Assembly (NCBI RefSeq): GCF_002646595.1
Contig: NZ_PDUD01000027.1
Coordinates: 1-64,000 of the forward strand
Direction: 5' to 3'
Source: Flavilitoribacter nigricans DSM 23189 = NBRC 102662
GTDB lineage: Bacteria > Bacteroidota > Bacteroidia > Chitinophagales > Saprospiraceae
DNA: 64,000 nt
Of the stretch, positions 1-8,627 are shown in pieces. Within the stretch, counting starts at the first letter, position 1, and the number at the start of each line of letters is the position of its first letter. The position numbers and the translations under genes are program-made. The notes beneath the pieces are model-generated. The model was not told the DNA's origin. It saw only the letters and a program-made list of their open reading frames with translations, and made no database searches.

Positions 1-374
1 CCCTCTCACCTGACCCCTCCCACCTCCAACATAAAAAATAAAATCGAAATCCCCCCCCCGAACAACCCGCCCGGATGAATTTTCAAGAAAATATTCCTCG
101 GCGCGTTCGGCACACAGCCTTGCCACCCAAAACTCCGGCAGCCGGTAGTTAAATATCCGCCCGCGATCAATTTTTCCTACCCTAATATTGATTCCTACTC
201 GCATTTTTCTTACATTGAATAGGCGGATTAAGTTGTAAGTTATCAGAACTTAGGCACAAATGAATGGAAAAGACGGACTTATGAAGATCAGTCTCCCAAA
301 CCAGCAGCGGATAGATTAAAGAGAACAGGGATCTTCCTGTGGATTTTTAGCTTACAACTTGAGACTTACGGAAT
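1..374. other. Left-edge stretch without a recognised gene
   Basis: I see no recognisable gene here. The first 60 bases are C-rich and include a run of nine C. On the minus strand a frame starting with ATG at 204-202 stays open for 68 codons to the window edge, so a truncated leftward gene is possible, but its translation resembles no family I know. The rest is probably the leader and promoter region of the recombinase gene that starts at 375. Confidence 0.4.
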
Positions 375-1265
375 ATGACAATAGAAAAATTCGTCCGATA
401 TATACAATACGAAAAGCGATTTTCTCCACACACGATCCAGGCCTATCAACAGGATCTGGAGCAGTTCGCCGCTTATTTACGGCGGGAGTACGAATTGGAG
501 GAACTTGCCGCGGTACAGGCCATTCACGTGCGTTCCTGGACGGTGAGTATGATGGAAGACGAATACCATACCAACTCCGTACGCAGGAAACTTTCGACAT
601 TGAAAGCTTTTTTCAATTACCTGCAAAAGTTCCATGCGCTCAAACGGAATCCCATGCAAAAAGTGGTCGTACCGAAGACGGGCAAACGATTGCCCTCCAC
701 TCTGGTAGCGGCCGAGTTCAACCACTTACTGGATCGACTTACTTTTTCCGATGATTATCCCGGCCAAAGGGACCGGATGATCCTGGAAATGCTGTACGGC
801 ACCGGCATCCGCCGGGCGGAACTGATCGGCCTGCGCCTGCAGGATATCGACTGGTCTTCGTCCCTGTTGCGGGTTTTCGGTAAACGCAATAAAGAACGGA
901 TGATCCCGCTGTCGGCTCATCTGATCGGTTTGCTGCAGCATTACCTGCAGGTGAGGGAGCGGGAATTTGACGGCGGAGTCCCGGACCGGCTGTTTCTCAC
1001 CAATCAGGGAAAGGTATTGTATCCGAAGCTGGTGTACAATACGGTTAAACGGTATTTATCGATGATCACGAGTAGCGAAAAAAGGGGACCACACGTGCTC
1101 CGGCACTCATTTGCTACCCATTTATCCGAAAATGGTGCAGATCTCAATGCCATTAAAGAATTATTAGGACACAGCAACCTCGCTGCTACTCAGATCTATA
1201 CGCATAACTCTATTGAACAACTTAAAAAAATCTACCAGCAGGCCCATCCAAAGGGAGAAGATTGA
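375..1265 (+). CDS. xerC: Tyrosine recombinase, XerC/XerD type
   Basis: Site-specific tyrosine recombinase, expected to resolve chromosome dimers at dif. The 296-residue length is normal for Xer proteins. The N-terminal SAM-like core-binding domain covers about residues 1-95 and the catalytic domain about 105-290. The full catalytic set is visible: Arg146 (GTGIRRAEL), Lys170 (GKRNKER), His240 and Arg243 (HVLRHSFATHL), His266 (LLGHSNLA) and the nucleophile Tyr275 (QIYTH). It lies directly before hpf, a common arrangement in Bacteroidota, which argues for the housekeeping recombinase and not a phage integrase. XerC versus XerD cannot be settled from sequence alone. Confidence 0.92.
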   Translation: MTIEKFVRYIQYEKRFSPHTIQAYQQDLEQFAAYLRREYELEELAAVQAIHVRSWTVSMMEDEYHTNSVRRKLSTLKAFFNYLQKFHALKRNPMQKVVVPKTGKRLPSTLVAAEFNHLLDRLTFSDDYPGQRDRMILEMLYGTGIRRAELIGLRLQDIDWSSSLLRVFGKRNKERMIPLSAHLIGLLQHYLQVREREFDGGVPDRLFLTNQGKVLYPKLVYNTVKRYLSMITSSEKRGPHVLRHSFATHLSENGADLNAIKELLGHSNLAATQIYTHNSIEQLKKIYQQAHPKGED

Positions 1266-1458
1266 TGTTATAATTATATAACAATTTGATTATACGATGA
1301 TTTGAATTTGTACATGACTTATTATTGTTAATTGGGCATATAGTTGAATAACCCCCGGATCAGCTCGTTGATTTTGATATAAAAAACCGACAAACAACAA
1401 CCAGCTATCATCGACTGATCAAGGTTATCGTCAACCGCCCATCATAAAATACGACTTT

Positions 1459-1758
1459 ATGAAAGTGCACACCGAAGCCGTTCAATTTAAGGCTGATCAG
1501 AAACTGATTAACTTTATTGAGAAGAGACTCGCAAAGATGGAACAGTATTTTGACCGGATTATCGAGGCCCGGGTAATTTTAAAATTAGAAAATTCAGGAC
1601 AGATCAAAGACAAGGTCGCCGAGGTATCCCTCAGCGTACCGGGAGATACGATCTTCGTAAAAGAAACCAATAAAAGTTTTGAAGCATCAATAGACGGAGC
1701 CGCCGATGCACTAAAGCGGCAATTGCTTAAGTACAAAGAAAAAGTAAAAGGATATTAA
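1459..1758 (+). CDS. hpf: Ribosome hibernation-promoting factor (HPF/RaiA, short form)
   Basis: A 99-residue HPF/YfiA-family protein, which binds the 30S decoding region and inactivates ribosomes in stationary phase. It starts MKVHTEAVQF and has the family's beta-alpha-beta-beta-beta-alpha pattern with a basic C-terminal helix (DALKRQLLKYKEKVKGY). It lacks the C-terminal dimerisation domain of long HPF, so it is the short type. It sits 193 bp after xerC and is followed by a strong terminator, so it may be transcribed alone. Confidence 0.9.
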   Translation: MKVHTEAVQFKADQKLINFIEKRLAKMEQYFDRIIEARVILKLENSGQIKDKVAEVSLSVPGDTIFVKETNKSFEASIDGAADALKRQLLKYKEKVKGY

Positions 1759-1794
1759 CCCATTTCAGATTCAAGACATAAAAAAAAAGAAACC

Positions 1795-1832
1795 CGTCCG
1801 GATTGTTAAGCAACAGTCCGGACGTTTTTTTT
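1795..1832 (+). terminator. Rho-independent terminator after hpf
   Basis: Eight-base-pair GC-rich stem CGTCCGGA (1795-1802) with TCCGGACG (1817-1824), followed directly by eight T. It lies 36 bp after the hpf stop. Confidence 0.88.
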
Positions 1833-1961
1833 GGAGTATATGCCATTAATAATTATTCAATTTTGATGCAAATTTGAATTTGCAGTTTGTACGACCAATT
1901 GAATTTTTAGCTGCTTTTTTCGCGCGGTATCCTTTTACTTTCGGCGCAAATTCTCACTAGT

Positions 1962-3533
1962 ATGTTCAAAAACGCTGCCCTAACCCCCTGCCTGTTGCTG
2001 GCCCTCTTCTCCATCTTTCTACATAGCTGTGAATCCGGTCCCAAGCCCCTGATGGAGGGCGTAAGCGGAATGATCGATATTAAGCTCAATCCTTATAACG
2101 TGGCCCCGCTGGGAGCCCAGCTGACCTTCACTACCAAAGAAGCCTGTAAAGTAGATATCCGCATTGGGGGCAAGATCCCCGTGGAGCGGTCTTTTCCAAC
2201 GGTGTCGACCAGTCACCGCATACCGGTACTGGGGCTGTACCCGGATACCATGAATACCGTGGAAGTGATCCTGACGGCCGAGAACGGCACCGAATATACC
2301 GGCCAGTTGTTCATCGCTACCAATCCGCTGCCCGACTTTTTGCCGGATATCGATATTGTAGCCCTCCAGCGCGATAAAATGGAGCCCGGTCTCCATCTGG
2401 CCGAAGTGCTCATTGCCAACAGTGGAGAATTTGATGCCTTTCCCGTCATGTTTGATGATAACGGTGATGTACGCTGGTTCCTGGATCTCAGCGGCGTGAA
2501 ACCATTTCCTTTCACCCCGCACCGCCTGAAAAATGGCAACTGGCTTTTCGTGAGCTGGGTGGAGGTCTACGAACTCAGTAGTCTGGGGCAATTGATCCAG
2601 CACCATCGGTTAACCGATTTCTCAGCGGACCACGATGTCATCGCCCTCGATAACGGCAACCTGATCATGGGCGCTTCCAAAAAAGACGCCCGCATTGTCC
2701 GGGACGGTCAGGCGGTGGAAAGCCGCTACGATTATGTCATCGAAGTGGATAAGGACCGGAAAGTTATCCGGGAATGGGACCTGCGGCAGGTACTCGATGT
2801 GGACCGCAGTGTATTCCGGAAGGATTTCAGTCTGGATTTCTCGGCCGACTGGTTTCACATCAATTCCGTTGATCAGGACCCCAAAGATCAGAGTCTGGTG
2901 ATCTCCGGCCGGAACCAGGGCGTATTGAAGGTGGATCGGAATAATGAATTGCAATGGATACTGGCGCCGCATCGCTCCTGGGACAAGGCCGGCTTTGACG
3001 GCCAGGGATTAGATACCCGCGAGTACCTGCTCACGGCTGTAGATGCCCAGGGGGCAAAACTACCGGCAGAGGTACAGGAAGGGGTCGCCTCTACTGATGA
3101 ATTTTCCTGGCCTACCGGGCAGCACGCGCTGACGGTCCTCGACAACGGTCATCTGCTGATGTTCGATAACGGTCTGGCCCGCAATTTCTCGAATGATTTT
3201 ACCTATTCCCGCGCGGTGGAATACGAGATCGACGAGCAGGCCAAAACCATTCGTCAGGTCTGGGAATACGGCAAAAGCCGGGGACTGGATATGTTCTCGG
3301 CCATTACCAGCGACGTGGATCTGCTGCCCCGTACCAATAATCGTCTGATCACCGCCGGCAATATCCGCCTGGGTACCCTGCCGCCGCACGCCAAAATGGT
3401 GGAGGTGACCTTCCCGGATAACGAAGTGGTTTTTGAAGCCAATCTATTTTTGAAGGACGCCAAAGGCACGGGCGCGCAGGAATGGGCGCAGTTCGATCTG
3501 GCCTACCGGGGGGAACGATATACTTTATATTGA
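1962..3533 (+). CDS. Arylsulfotransferase (ASST) family lipoprotein
   Basis: A 523-residue protein resembling the arylsulfate sulfotransferase (AssT) family, which moves sulfate between phenolic compounds from a beta-propeller fold. The N-terminus is a lipoprotein signal ending at Cys23 (FLHSC). Repeated propeller-blade phrases typical of the family are visible: HDVIALDNGNL, DWFHINSVDQD, and GQHALTVLDNGHLLMFDNG, the last carrying conserved His/Asn positions of the active-site region. It interrupts the usual hpf-tRNA-tuf order. Substrate is unknown; sulfate transfer is inferred from family only. A sulfatase gene lies 28 kb away but there is no direct link. Confidence 0.8.
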   Translation: MFKNAALTPCLLLALFSIFLHSCESGPKPLMEGVSGMIDIKLNPYNVAPLGAQLTFTTKEACKVDIRIGGKIPVERSFPTVSTSHRIPVLGLYPDTMNTVEVILTAENGTEYTGQLFIATNPLPDFLPDIDIVALQRDKMEPGLHLAEVLIANSGEFDAFPVMFDDNGDVRWFLDLSGVKPFPFTPHRLKNGNWLFVSWVEVYELSSLGQLIQHHRLTDFSADHDVIALDNGNLIMGASKKDARIVRDGQAVESRYDYVIEVDKDRKVIREWDLRQVLDVDRSVFRKDFSLDFSADWFHINSVDQDPKDQSLVISGRNQGVLKVDRNNELQWILAPHRSWDKAGFDGQGLDTREYLLTAVDAQGAKLPAEVQEGVASTDEFSWPTGQHALTVLDNGHLLMFDNGLARNFSNDFTYSRAVEYEIDEQAKTIRQVWEYGKSRGLDMFSAITSDVDLLPRTNNRLITAGNIRLGTLPPHAKMVEVTFPDNEVVFEANLFLKDAKGTGAQEWAQFDLAYRGERYTLY

Positions 3534-3946
3534 TCTATAGATAGGTACCAATCGGCCGCCATGGCCCGTTTTTTGCCCATTCTGGGCTACCGCCAATTTT
3601 TTTTTAAAAATTTAGCCCGAACATTACCTCCCTTGCCAGAAATGTGTTTATTTCGCGGCCACAATTCGCAGAGAGGAACTTTTTTTCCGCCGAAAAGCTT
3701 TACAATTCCGGACCGCGGGAAAAAAAATGAAAGAAATAGCGAAAAAAAAATTCAATGTTTTTTTCTTTTCTTAGAAAGTACTATCTTTGCAATCGCTTTT
3801 GAGAAATGACCCAGAAAGATGGGCATTTAAACAAAAAGTTTCCGGTGTAGTTGATGAGGGCGTTCCGATTTTTTTTCGAACCCCGCCGATCCTTACTAAT
3901 AAAGGATCAAAGCATTTTTACTAACGCCGATTTGACCTGATAGAAT
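3534..3946 (+). promoter_or_regulatory. tRNA/tuf cluster promoter region with TAnnTTTG element
   Basis: A 413-bp AT-rich stretch without a convincing gene. TATCTTTG at 3782-3789 matches the Bacteroidota -7 element TAnnTTTG, with a T-rich tract about 20 bp upstream in the -33 position. It lies 158 bp before the first tRNA-like sequence and is the best promoter candidate for the tRNA-tuf transcript. Confidence 0.55.
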
Positions 3947-4018
3947 GCCAGCATAGCTCAGTTGGCCAGAGCATCCCGATTTTATCGGGAGGGTCGGAGA
4001 TTTCAATCTCTTTCCTGC
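3947..4018 (+). pseudogene. Decayed tRNA-like copy 1 (5' half identical to tRNA-Thr)
   Basis: The first 27 bases are identical to the functional tRNA-Thr(TGT) gene at 4149. After that the sequence departs: the anticodon arm becomes a 5-bp stem TCCCG/CGGGA with loop ATTTTAT, which would read TTT (Lys), the T arm becomes GAGAT-TTCA-ATCTC without a proper TTCRA loop, and the 3' strand of the acceptor (expected TGCTGGC) is absent. It therefore should not fold into a chargeable tRNA. A second copy sharing the same altered 3' half starts 103 bp downstream. Confidence 0.65.
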
Positions 4019-4049
4019 TTTACAACTGAGACTAGTGCGGGAAAATAAT

Positions 4050-4121
4050 GCCAGCATAGCTCAGTTGGTCAAAGCATCCCGATTTTATCGGGAGGGTCGG
4101 AGATTCTAATCTCTTTCCTGC
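4050..4121 (+). pseudogene. Decayed tRNA-like copy 2
   Basis: Near duplicate of the copy at 3947: same tRNA-Thr-like 5' half with two changes (GGTCAAAGCA for GGCCAGAGCA), same TCCCG-ATTTTAT-CGGGA anticodon-like hairpin, and T-arm-like hairpin GAGAT-TCTA-ATCTC in which only the loop differs. The acceptor 3' strand is missing. The true tRNA-Thr follows 99 bp further on. The shared derived 3' half shows that the two copies arose from one another after decay or recombination. Confidence 0.65.
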
Positions 4122-4148
4122 GCTACACTGAGACTTGTGCCGGAGAAT

Positions 4149-4222
4149 GCCAGCATAGCTCAGTTGGCCAGAGCAGCTGATTTGTAATCAGCGGGTCGGG
4201 GGTTCGAATCCCTCTGCTGGCT
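4149..4222 (+). tRNA. tRNA-Thr (TGT)
   Basis: 74-nt cloverleaf: acceptor GCCAGCA/TGCTGGC, D arm GCTC/GAGC, anticodon arm GCTGA-TTTGTAA-TCAGC with anticodon TGT, variable GGGTC, T arm GGGGG-TTCGAAT-CCCTC (one G-U pair), discriminator T. No CCA is encoded. Confidence 0.95.
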
Positions 4223-4272
4223 CAAGTGCATACTTATAAGGAGTAAGCATTTGCTTTGACAAAATATTAATT

Positions 4273-4355
4273 GGGGGCGCGCCGGAGTTGGAGAGCCGGG
4301 GCAGACTGTAAATCTGTTGTCTACGACTGAATAGGTTCGAATCCTATCGCCCCCA
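4273..4355 (+). tRNA. tRNA-Tyr (GTA)
   Basis: 83-nt class II tRNA with long variable arm. Acceptor GGGGGCG/CGCCCCC, anticodon GTA within CTGTAAA, T loop TTCGAAT, discriminator A. CCA is not encoded. Confidence 0.95.
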
Positions 4356-4419
4356 CTGAAACGGAAGGCAATTGCCCCGCTACCAACGGATGGCAATTTA
4401 AGTTGTCTACCGTTTATAA

Positions 4420-4492
4420 GCGGGAGTAGCTCAGTTGGTAGAGCATCAGCCTTCCAAGCTGAGGGTCGCGGGTTCGAGTCTCGTCTCCCGCT
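4420..4492 (+). tRNA. tRNA-Gly (TCC)
   Basis: 73-nt cloverleaf: acceptor GCGGGAG/CTCCCGC, anticodon arm TCAGC-CTTCCAA-GCTGA with anticodon TCC, T loop TTCGAGT, discriminator T. Confidence 0.95.
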
Positions 4493-4541
4493 CTTTGAGT
4501 TTACGGACTAAAGCCCCATGGCAATGATGTGAACTCATATT

Positions 4542-4613
<72 letters not shown>

Positions 4614-4667
4614 CGTAGGTTTTCCCATTTTTTAATAGGTAAATTTCGTATCCAAAAATTTTCACCG

Positions 4668-5864
4668 ATGGCAAAGGAAACATTTCAGAGGACTAAGCCT
4701 CACGTTAACATTGGTACGATCGGCCACGTTGACCACGGTAAAACAACGCTTACCGCGGCAATCACTTATGTGCTATCGAAGTCCGGTCTTGCCCAGAAAG
4801 CAGATTATGATTCAATTGACGGTGCTCCCGAAGAAAGAGAACGGGGTATCACCATCAATACTGCTCACGTAGAATATGAAACAGCAAATCGTCACTACGC
4901 ACACGTAGACTGTCCGGGTCACGCCGACTATGTGAAAAACATGGTAACTGGTGCTGCTCAGATGGACGGTGCGATCCTGGTGGTTGCTGCTACTGATGGT
5001 CCTATGCCTCAGACACGTGAACATATCCTGTTGGCTCGCCAGGTAGGTGTACCCAACATCGTAGTGTTTATGAATAAAGTAGACCTGGTTGATGACGAAG
5101 AGATGTTGGAACTGGTAGACATGGAGGTTCGCGAACTGCTGAGCCAATATGAGTACGACGGTGACAACGCTGCTGTGATCATGGGTTCTGCCCTGAAAGC
5201 TCTGGAAGATGATGCTGATGCTGTAGCCAAGATCGAAGAATTGATGGCTGCTGTTGATAAGGAGATTCCCGAGCCTGTACGTGCTATCGATAAGCCGTTC
5301 CTGATGCCTATCGAGGACGTATTCTCCATCACTGGTCGTGGTACGGTTGCTACCGGACGTATCGAGCGTGGTGTGATCAACACTGGTGATCCTGTAGAGA
5401 TCGTAGGTATGATGCCTGAAGGTGCCAAGCCGCTGACTTCTACCATCACAGGTGTAGAGATGTTCCGTAAGATCCTGACTCGTGGTGAAGCTGGTGACAA
5501 CGCCGGTCTGCTGCTGCGTGGTATCGATAAAGAGGCCATCCGCCGTGGTATGGTAATCTGTAAGCCTGGTTCCGTTAAGCCGCACAAGAGCTTCAAGTGC
5601 GAGGTATACGTTCTGGGTAAAGACGAAGGTGGTCGTCACACACCATTCTTCAACGGTTACCGTCCTCAGTTCTACTTCCGTACCACTGACGTTACCGGAG
5701 ACGTTAAACTGCCCGAAGGTGTTGAAATGGTAATGCCTGGCGATAACGTTTCTCTGGAAGTTACCCTGCTGAACACCATTGCAATGGAAAAAGGTCTGCG
5801 TTTCGCTATCCGCGAAGGTGGCCGTACAGTAGGTGCTGGTCAGGTAACGGAGATCCTGGACTAA
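4668..5864 (+). CDS. tuf: Elongation factor Tu
   Basis: EF-Tu, the GTPase that delivers aminoacyl-tRNA to the ribosome. I chose the ATG at 4668, which gives 398 residues beginning [14 protein letters not shown]; upstream codons in frame run back through tRNA-Thr and are not coding. G1 GHVDHGKTT, the switch region with [20 protein letters not shown] (G3), NKVD (G4) and GSAL (G5) are intact, and domains 2 and 3 are complete. It sits between tRNA-Thr and tRNA-Trp, the usual Bacteroidota arrangement. The codon choice is noticeably more T-ending than in neighbours, consistent with very high expression. Confidence 0.98.
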   Translation: MAKETFQRTKPHVNIGTIGHVDHGKTTLTAAITYVLSKSGLAQKADYDSIDGAPEERERGITINTAHVEYETANRHYAHVDCPGHADYVKNMVTGAAQMDGAILVVAATDGPMPQTREHILLARQVGVPNIVVFMNKVDLVDDEEMLELVDMEVRELLSQYEYDGDNAAVIMGSALKALEDDADAVAKIEELMAAVDKEIPEPVRAIDKPFLMPIEDVFSITGRGTVATGRIERGVINTGDPVEIVGMMPEGAKPLTSTITGVEMFRKILTRGEAGDNAGLLLRGIDKEAIRRGMVICKPGSVKPHKSFKCEVYVLGKDEGGRHTPFFNGYRPQFYFRTTDVTGDVKLPEGVEMVMPGDNVSLEVTLLNTIAMEKGLRFAIREGGRTVGAGQVTEILD

Positions 5865-5905
5865 TATCAGGTTCACATTGTTGAACTTAGCGATATACTG
5901 AAAAT

Positions 5906-5959
5906 TGGGTGTGGGGATTTCCTCACACCCAAACCTGTCTGAAAACAGGTAGATTTTTC
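5906..5959 (+). terminator. Tandem hairpins after tuf
   Basis: Two hairpins in series: an 11-bp stem with one G-U pair (5906-5916 with 5921-5931, loop ATTT) and ACCTGT/ACAGGT (about 5933-5950), followed by ATTTTT. Probably a terminator or attenuator between tuf and the tRNA-Trp-secE transcript. Confidence 0.65.
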
Positions 5960-6016
5960 ACCGTGATCATTCAGATTGAAGCCAGATAGGATAATACAGG
6001 TTTGCGGTGAAAATAT

Positions 6017-6089
6017 ACGGGCATAGCTCAACTGGTAGAGCGACGGTCTCCAAAACCGTAGGCTGGGGGTTCAAGTCCTCCTGCCCGTG
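6017..6089 (+). tRNA. tRNA-Trp (CCA)
   Basis: 73-nt cloverleaf: acceptor ACGGGCA/TGCCCGT, anticodon arm ACGGT-CTCCAAA-ACCGT with anticodon CCA, T loop TTCAAGT, discriminator G as expected for Trp. It ends 18 bp before secE. Confidence 0.95.
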
Positions 6090-6107
6090 CAAATTGAATA
6101 ATAAACA

Positions 6108-6296
6108 ATGGAAAAAATCAGCCTGTATATTCGGGAAAGTTACAATGAACTCGTTCATAAAGTAACCTGGCCGAGTTGGTCAAGCCTGCAGAGCAGTACG
6201 ATCCTGGTGATCATCGGATCGGCGATAATGGCACTGATCATTTTTGGTATGGACGCTATTTCCAAGACCATTACCAATTTCATCTACGGCCTTTAA
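6108..6296 (+). CDS. secE: Preprotein translocase subunit SecE
   Basis: A 62-residue single-span SecE, the clamp subunit of the SecYEG channel. The amphipathic N-terminal helix carries the conserved VTWPSW motif (about residues 19-24) and one transmembrane helix follows (about 31-50). The small one-helix form is normal outside enterobacteria. It is 26 bp ahead of nusG, in the standard secE-nusG-rplKAJL-rpoBC order. Confidence 0.93.
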   Translation: MEKISLYIRESYNELVHKVTWPSWSSLQSSTILVIIGSAIMALIIFGMDAISKTITNFIYGL

Positions 6297-6322
6297 TAGA
6301 TTTCCATCCCAACCCAACTCAA

Positions 6323-7108
6323 ATGAGTGAAGAAAAGGATAAAGTAACATCGGAGGCAGAAGAACTGCAATCCTCAGAGCAGGAAGAACTCGAAGCGACT
6401 TCGGAAGAAGATCAGCTGGAGGATGATGATGCGCTGGATAGTGATGAGGAGGAGGAAGACGATGCCACGGATGTAGAAGAGGAAGAAGGAGAAGAGGAAG
6501 AAGACGAGGACGAGGACGATGCTACTGCCGACTTGCCCGTTTTGCCGAAAAAGCAAAGCTACGAGGAGGAAGGTAAGTGGTATTCCCTGCGTGTGATCAG
6601 TGGGAAAGAGAGAAAGATCAAAGAACGCATCGACCTGGAGGTGAAGCGTTCCGGTTGGGATAGTTTTATTACTCAGGTACTGGTTCCTACCGAGAAGGTC
6701 TACAAGATCCGCGGTGGGAAAAAAGTTATTTCCGAACGCAACATCCTTCCCGGATACATTCTGATCGAGGCGCTGCCCTCCAAGCTTTCGGGAGAGATCG
6801 TTCAATCCATTACCAATATACCTAACGTGATCCACTTCCTGGGCCGCAACCAGCCGATCCCGATGCGGACGGCCGAAGCCAACCGGATGCTGGGTAAAGT
6901 CGACGAATCACAGGACGCCGGCGAATCACTGATCGAACCGTTCATCGTGGGCGAGACTGTCAAGATCATCGACGGGCCGTTCAGCGAGTTCGTGGGCGAT
7001 ATCCAGGAGGTCAACGAAGAGAAGAAGAAGCTGAAAGTGATCGTAAAGATCTTCGGCCGCGGTACCGAGGTAGAGTTGAACTTCATGCAGGTAGAGAAGC
7101 AGGCGTAA
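6323..7108 (+). CDS. nusG: Transcription antitermination factor NusG with long acidic N-terminal extension
   Basis: NusG binds RNA polymerase and couples transcription to translation or Rho. The ATG at 6323 gives 261 residues; a reading frame open further upstream overlaps secE and is not likely used. The NGN domain begins at about Lys85-Trp86 (KWYSLRVISGKERK) and the KOW domain lies at about 205-260 (VGETVKIIDGPF). Residues 1-80 are an unusual, extremely Glu/Asp-rich extension, so the protein is about 80 residues longer than typical NusG. The extension is coded in frame with the ATG and continues without a break into the NGN domain. Confidence 0.93.
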   Translation: MSEEKDKVTSEAEELQSSEQEELEATSEEDQLEDDDALDSDEEEEDDATDVEEEEGEEEEDEDEDDATADLPVLPKKQSYEEEGKWYSLRVISGKERKIKERIDLEVKRSGWDSFITQVLVPTEKVYKIRGGKKVISERNILPGYILIEALPSKLSGEIVQSITNIPNVIHFLGRNQPIPMRTAEANRMLGKVDESQDAGESLIEPFIVGETVKIIDGPFSEFVGDIQEVNEEKKKLKVIVKIFGRGTEVELNFMQVEKQA

Positions 7109-7316
7109 CGCTTCGTCTATTCGGTAGGGGTACGGCAGTATCGGACACCGACTGCTGACGAACGACAAACATAGACTTCACCTAAAACTTCAAGATACAT
7201 TTTATATCATTTTGCTCAGTGTCTTTAGTCAATCCTCATTGGCCCGTGAGAACCAAAAAGGATGAGCTTCCCTAAAGTCTGGCAGTAATTCCAAAGTCTG
7301 GTAAAACCGGAAAATC

Positions 7317-7763
7317 ATGGCTAAACAGATAGAAACGTTTATCAAACTTCAGGTAAGAGGTGGGCAAGCCAATCCGGCACCTCCCGTAGGTCCTGCTTTG
7401 GGTGCCAAAGGGGTCAATATCATGGAATTCTGTAAGCGCTTTAACGCCGCTACACAGGATAACCAGGGTAAAGTACTTCCCGTTGTCATCACGGTTTATA
7501 AGGATAAATCCTTTGACTTCATTATCAAAACGCCACCGGCAGCCATTCAGTTGCTGGAAGCGGCTAAACTCAAAGGAGGTTCTTCCGAACCAAACCGGAA
7601 TAAAGTTGGATCAGTAACGTGGGATCAGGTTCGTACCATTGCGGAAAACAAAATGACCGACCTGAATTGCTTCACTGTCGAATCCGGAATGAAGATGGTG
7701 GCCGGTACTGCTCGCAGTATGGGGATCACCGTTTCAGGCGATGCGCCCTGGGACGAGAACTAA
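7317..7763 (+). CDS. rplK: 50S ribosomal protein L11
   Basis: L11 of the GTPase-associated centre. 148 residues; N-terminal domain with the proline-rich switch [10 protein letters not shown] (about 22-31) and RNA-binding C-terminal domain ending with [10 protein letters not shown]. Intact and of normal length. The 208-bp gap after nusG holds no gene and may contain a promoter or leader. Confidence 0.96.
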   Translation: MAKQIETFIKLQVRGGQANPAPPVGPALGAKGVNIMEFCKRFNAATQDNQGKVLPVVITVYKDKSFDFIIKTPPAAIQLLEAAKLKGGSSEPNRNKVGSVTWDQVRTIAENKMTDLNCFTVESGMKMVAGTARSMGITVSGDAPWDEN

Positions 7764-7915
7764 TTAAAATTCAATAAGCAATAACAATTGCCAAGATCAA
7801 GAGCAAATGAAAATTTGTAATTGAGCTTGCCCTTGAAATTGACGTTGAAATTTATCATGCAGGGAGTCTTCTTACTATTCGTACAGAAGATGTTATTACC
7901 TCAAAAATTATTACA

Positions 7916-8608
7916 ATGGCAAAAATTGCAAAAAAACGTGCCGCAGCTAACGCCAAGGTAGAAGCCGAAAAGGCCTACTCCCTGGAAGAAGCTATGGCGC
8001 TGGTCAAAGAAGTCAACACTGCGAAGTTTGACGCTTCGGTTGACCTGCACGTGCGTTTGGGCATCGACCCCCGTAAAGCCGACCAGGCACTTCGGGGTTC
8101 CGTAAGCCTGCCCCACGGTACAGGTAAAACCAAAACAGTAGCCGTTTTTTGTACGCCCGACAAAGAAGAAGAAGCGAAAGCAGCCGGAGCCGACTACGTT
8201 GGCCTGGATGATCTGGTCGCTAAAGTTCAGGGCGGATGGACGGACGTAGATGTGGTGATCGCAATGCCGCAGGTAATGGCCAAAGTTGGTCGTATCGGTC
8301 GTATCCTGGGTCCTCGTGGCCTGATGCCGAACCCGAAAACGGGTACGGTAACTCCGGATGTAGCCTCCGCGGTAGAAGAAGTGAAGAAGGGTAAGATCTC
8401 TTTCCGTGTTGACAAATATGGTATCATTCACACTTCAGTGGGTAGAGTTTCCTTTTCTCCGGAAAATCTGGTCGGTAATGCCAATGAATTCCTGCAAACG
8501 CTGCAGCGGATGAAACCGGCTTCTGCTAAGGGAATCTACATGAGATCAGTCACGGTAGCCAGTACCATGAGTCCTGGTATCAAGGTTGATCCCAAAACCA
8601 TTAAGTAA
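7916..8608 (+). CDS. rplA: 50S ribosomal protein L1
   Basis: L1 stalk protein, also usually the translational repressor of its operon. 230 residues with the conserved [22 protein letters not shown] stretch near 125-146. It starts [10 protein letters not shown] and is intact. The next gene, rplJ, starts 19 bp after its stop. Confidence 0.96.
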   Translation: MAKIAKKRAAANAKVEAEKAYSLEEAMALVKEVNTAKFDASVDLHVRLGIDPRKADQALRGSVSLPHGTGKTKTVAVFCTPDKEEEAKAAGADYVGLDDLVAKVQGGWTDVDVVIAMPQVMAKVGRIGRILGPRGLMPNPKTGTVTPDVASAVEEVKKGKISFRVDKYGIIHTSVGRVSFSPENLVGNANEFLQTLQRMKPASAKGIYMRSVTVASTMSPGIKVDPKTIK

Positions 8609-8627
8609 GTTTTAAACTTAGACAGAA

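Noticed and set aside
1-204. Minus-strand frame open to the window edge (68 codons)
   Set aside because: No recognisable content and a run of nine C inside; it cannot be judged without the sequence to the left.
375-1265. Possible phage or integrative-element integrase
   Set aside because: Its position before hpf and its Xer-like length and motifs indicate the housekeeping recombinase; no attachment-site duplication or phage gene is nearby.
3561-3809. 82-codon plus-strand frame between the sulfotransferase and tRNA cluster
   Set aside because: It runs through homopolymer A and T tracts and the TAnnTTTG promoter element; amino-acid composition is not protein-like.
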